Origin: Bacillota bacterium
Lineage (GTDB): Bacteria; Bacillota; Clostridia; Acetivibrionales; DSM-1351
Assembly (NCBI GenBank): GCA_023409265.1
Contig: JAEYHZ010000021.1
Span: 1-64,000 of the forward strand
Length of the DNA: 64,000 bases
Direction: 5' to 3'
A program made the translations under genes and the position numbers. The notes below the pieces were generated by a model that was not told where the DNA came from, did no database searches, and worked only from the letters and a program-made list of their open reading frames with translations. Below, one piece after another: positions 61,716 to 64,000 of this stretch; position 1 is the first letter of the stretch; every line of letters begins with the position of its first letter.

Positions 61716-63308
61716 ATGTCATTGTCATCAGCCTCATTTCTAATCTTTTTGACAATAACCGTGGTGCTCTATTATCTGGTTCCTAAAAAGTTGCAGTGGA
61801 TGGTTCTCCTTGCAGCAAGCTACTATTATTATTTATCCTATGGATATAAGATAGTAGCATTTCTGCTTATGACAACTTTTACAACCTACGCCGGAGGAAG
61901 ACTGCTGGGGCTTATAAACAGCAAAAAGAAGTCTCAATTCCAGCAGTTTGGCAAAGAGGTTACCAGCGAAGAAAAGAAGGCAATTTCAGATAGGATTACA
62001 AGAAATAAAAAGTGGATTGTAGCTGGAATTTTACTGATTAACTTTGGTATATTGGCCGCAATGAAATACTACAATTTTACAGCTGAGAATTTAAACGTAC
62101 TTTTGGGGTTATTCAGTAATATCAGTTTACCAACATATAAATGGCTGCTGCCTGTAGGTTTGTCTTTCTATACATTCCAATCAATAGGCTATGTAATCGA
62201 TGTCTACAGAGCCAAGTATTCTCCGGAGCAGAACTTCTTCAGGTTCGCGCTTTTCGTGTCATTTTTTCCGCAGATAATCCAGGGTCCCATAAGCAGATTT
62301 GATCAATTGGCACATCAATTGTACCAGGAGCACTCCTTTAGTTTCGACCGCTTGAAATACGGTATACAGCTGATGATGTGGGGGTTTTTCAAAAAACTCA
62401 TAGTAGCAGATCGGACAGCTGTAATAGTTAACAATGTTTTCGCAAACTATCAGAAATATTCCGGGTCCGAAATCGCTTTTGCGGTGTTTATGTATTGCAT
62501 ACAAATTTACTGCGACTTTTCAGGTGGTATAGATATTATCAGAGGAATTGCGCAAATATTGGGTATAGATATGATAGAAAACTTCCAGCGGCCATACTTT
62601 GCTACCTCACTGTCAGATTTCTGGAGAAGGTGGCATATAAGTCTGGGAGCATGGATGAAGGATTATCTTTTCTACCCTCTGTCATTATCAAAACCCTTTG
62701 GCAAGCTGGGCAAGTTTGCCAGAAAGAGACTTAAGGGTAATTTGGGCAAGATTTTACCTGTTTCATTAGTTACCTTCATTGTGTTCTTCACCATCGGTAT
62801 CTGGCATGGTGCCAGTTGGAAGTACATTGCTTTTGGTATTTGGAATGGCGGTATCATCACCTTTTCACTGATAAACGCACCGACCTATGCAAAAATATTA
62901 AACAAGCTGCATATAAATTCCGACAATACATATTGGAAGCTGTTCCAGATACTTAGAACAACTGTTTTAGTATTTATAGGCAGATATTTTACCCGTGGAG
63001 AGACCTTAATGACTGCCCTGCGCATGATAAAGCGAACTGTTCTGCATTTTGATGCAAGGTCATTGGTGTCCAATGTATTCTCATTGGGCCTGAGTTCATT
63101 TGACCTTCTGGTGGTTTTTCTATGCGGATTGATCATAATTTTTATTGGGTATTTGAAGGAAAAGGGAATCAATATAAGGGAGTCATTGGAAAAGAAAAAT
63201 ATGTTCATACAGTGGCTGGTACTGGCTGCCGGTTTAATAATGATTGTATTTTTCGGCATATTCAGAGAGGGTTATATAGCCTCAGAGTTTATTTACAAGC
63301 AATTTTAA
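61716..63308 (+). CDS. MBOAT acyltransferase (DltB/AlgI-like)
   Basis: This 530-aa multi-pass membrane O-acyltransferase moves an acyl or aminoacyl group across the membrane toward an extracellular polymer. The MBOAT signatures SDFWRRWHISLGAWMKDYLF and GIWHGASWKYIAFGIWNGG are present, with the catalytic histidine at 364. The length is closer to AlgI-type proteins than to 400-aa DltB. ATG follows GGGGAATAG, 5 bp after the carrier gene. The neighbours indicate a dlt-like pathway; the acceptor polymer is unknown. Confidence 0.9.
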   Translation: MSLSSASFLIFLTITVVLYYLVPKKLQWMVLLAASYYYYLSYGYKIVAFLLMTTFTTYAGGRLLGLINSKKKSQFQQFGKEVTSEEKKAISDRITRNKKWIVAGILLINFGILAAMKYYNFTAENLNVLLGLFSNISLPTYKWLLPVGLSFYTFQSIGYVIDVYRAKYSPEQNFFRFALFVSFFPQIIQGPISRFDQLAHQLYQEHSFSFDRLKYGIQLMMWGFFKKLIVADRTAVIVNNVFANYQKYSGSEIAFAVFMYCIQIYCDFSGGIDIIRGIAQILGIDMIENFQRPYFATSLSDFWRRWHISLGAWMKDYLFYPLSLSKPFGKLGKFARKRLKGNLGKILPVSLVTFIVFFTIGIWHGASWKYIAFGIWNGGIITFSLINAPTYAKILNKLHINSDNTYWKLFQILRTTVLVFIGRYFTRGETLMTALRMIKRTVLHFDARSLVSNVFSLGLSSFDLLVVFLCGLIIIFIGYLKEKGINIRESLEKKNMFIQWLVLAAGLIMIVFFGIFREGYIASEFIYKQF

Positions 63309-63318
63309 GGAGAAAGCA

Positions 63319-64000
63319 ATGTCGTCAAAAAAGTGGTTTATAATGTTTTTATTGACCGGAATGCTTCTGGTATTGGGAATAGCCGGCATGAATATAGTAG
63401 TTGACCCTTTTGGTGCTTTCGGTGACCATATTATGAAATGGTATGCCTACGATTTCACCAAAAATCCAAGGGTGGCAAAAATAGCATATATGGACCAGCA
63501 TAAGGATGAGTACGATTCATTTATTGTAGGCAGTTCCTCTACTTCCTCATTTCCTGTAGAGCAGCTCAACAGGTATATGAATGCAAGGTTCTACAATTTA
63601 TTTATGTATGGCGCAGATATGTATGATGTTAAGCACACAACGGAATATATAATTAACAATTATAAAGTTAAAAACCTTGTTCTGAATCTTGGATTTATTA
63701 ACGCTATGAGGTACAAGGTAGAGACAGATCCGTATACAGGCAGTCTGCATTACAAAACCGAGCAGTCCTCACAATTTGATTTTTTTAAGAGATACCTTTT
63801 TGCAAACCCTAATTATGCTGTTGAAAAGCTAAGAGCTTATAAAAACGACAGTTATCTTCAAAATAAATATAAAGTTTTTGAAGTAGAAACAGGAGCTTAT
63901 GACAAATCTGTCAGAGATACCGAATCAATACAGGATACCAGATCATATTTGGAGAATTATCCTGTATTCAAGGATTACCCCAAGGACAAGCATAATCTTG
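63319..64000 (+). CDS. DltD/AlgX-like extracytoplasmic protein (partial)
   Basis: The gene runs off the window end; 227 codons are visible. A single N-terminal membrane segment (FIMFLLTGMLLVLGIAGMNI) is followed by an exported domain with FIVGSSSTSSF at about 71-81, which may be an SGNH-type catalytic serine block as in DltD and AlgJ/AlgX-like partners of MBOAT proteins. ATG follows AAGGAGAAAG, 10 bp after the MBOAT gene. The fold assignment is tentative because the C-terminal half is missing. Confidence 0.7.
   Translation, partial: MSSKKWFIMFLLTGMLLVLGIAGMNIVVDPFGAFGDHIMKWYAYDFTKNPRVAKIAYMDQHKDEYDSFIVGSSSTSSFPVEQLNRYMNARFYNLFMYGADMYDVKHTTEYIINNYKVKNLVLNLGFINAMRYKVETDPYTGSLHYKTEQSSQFDFFKRYLFANPNYAVEKLRAYKNDSYLQNKYKVFEVETGAYDKSVRDTESIQDTRSYLENYPVFKDYPKDKHNL

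Overview
The window reads as the chromosome of an AT-rich, plant-polysaccharide-degrading member of the Clostridia. The signs are enzymes of about 3,000 residues carrying S-layer anchors, YesM/YesN-type two-component systems, Gram-positive lipoprotein solute-binding proteins, strong AGGAGG ribosome binding sites, frequent TTG/GTG starts and the Firmicute order of the S10-spc-alpha ribosomal cluster. A cluster III (Ruminiclostridium-like) genus is a reasonable guess but cannot be proven from the window alone.

Layout. 1-700: the 3' end of a 23S rRNA, a spacer without tRNA, the 5S rRNA and terminator hairpins. 800-31,600: an accessory sugar locus. It holds a secreted GH127 + GH2 enzyme with three SLH domains (919-9759), a YtfQ/YtfR/YtfT/YjfF-type furanose ABC importer (9925-14650), a frameshifted chemoreceptor (14778-16501), a sensor kinase, an AraC-type response regulator and a lipoprotein made of two fused sugar-binding domains (16566-21422), and a second giant SLH enzyme with a clan GH-A barrel and two GH43 domains (21912-31505). 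31,800-39,000: a second kinase/regulator pair with a CUT1-type importer (two permeases and a binding protein, no ATPase). 39,200-57,000: the ribosomal cluster rpsJ to rplQ with secY, adk, map and infA, led by a structured leader RNA. 57,000-64,000: a lone ecfA1-type ATPase, a convergent methyltransferase and a dlt-like acyl-transfer cluster that runs off the window.

How the genes fit together. The two surface enzymes should release furanose sugars (L-arabinose, perhaps galactofuranose) from arabinan- or arabinogalactan-type polymers, and the YtfQ-type importer would take them up. The fused binding lipoprotein, kinase and regulator form a probable three-component sensor, with a chemoreceptor in the same gene row. 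The main new observation is a 19-bp motif, GCGKAWWWWTNTAAATACW, at the -35 position exactly 36 bp upstream of the -10 box in front of both giant enzymes and of the importer. It ties these separated transcripts into one probable regulon and is the natural candidate target of the response regulator at 18350.

The ribosomal cluster is conventional in gene order but has unusually long, structured gaps (before rpsJ, rpsS, rpsQ, rplF, rpsM and rpoA), several of which look like candidate cis-regulatory RNAs. L22 has an N-terminal extension of about 50 residues and L17 an internal insertion of about 50.
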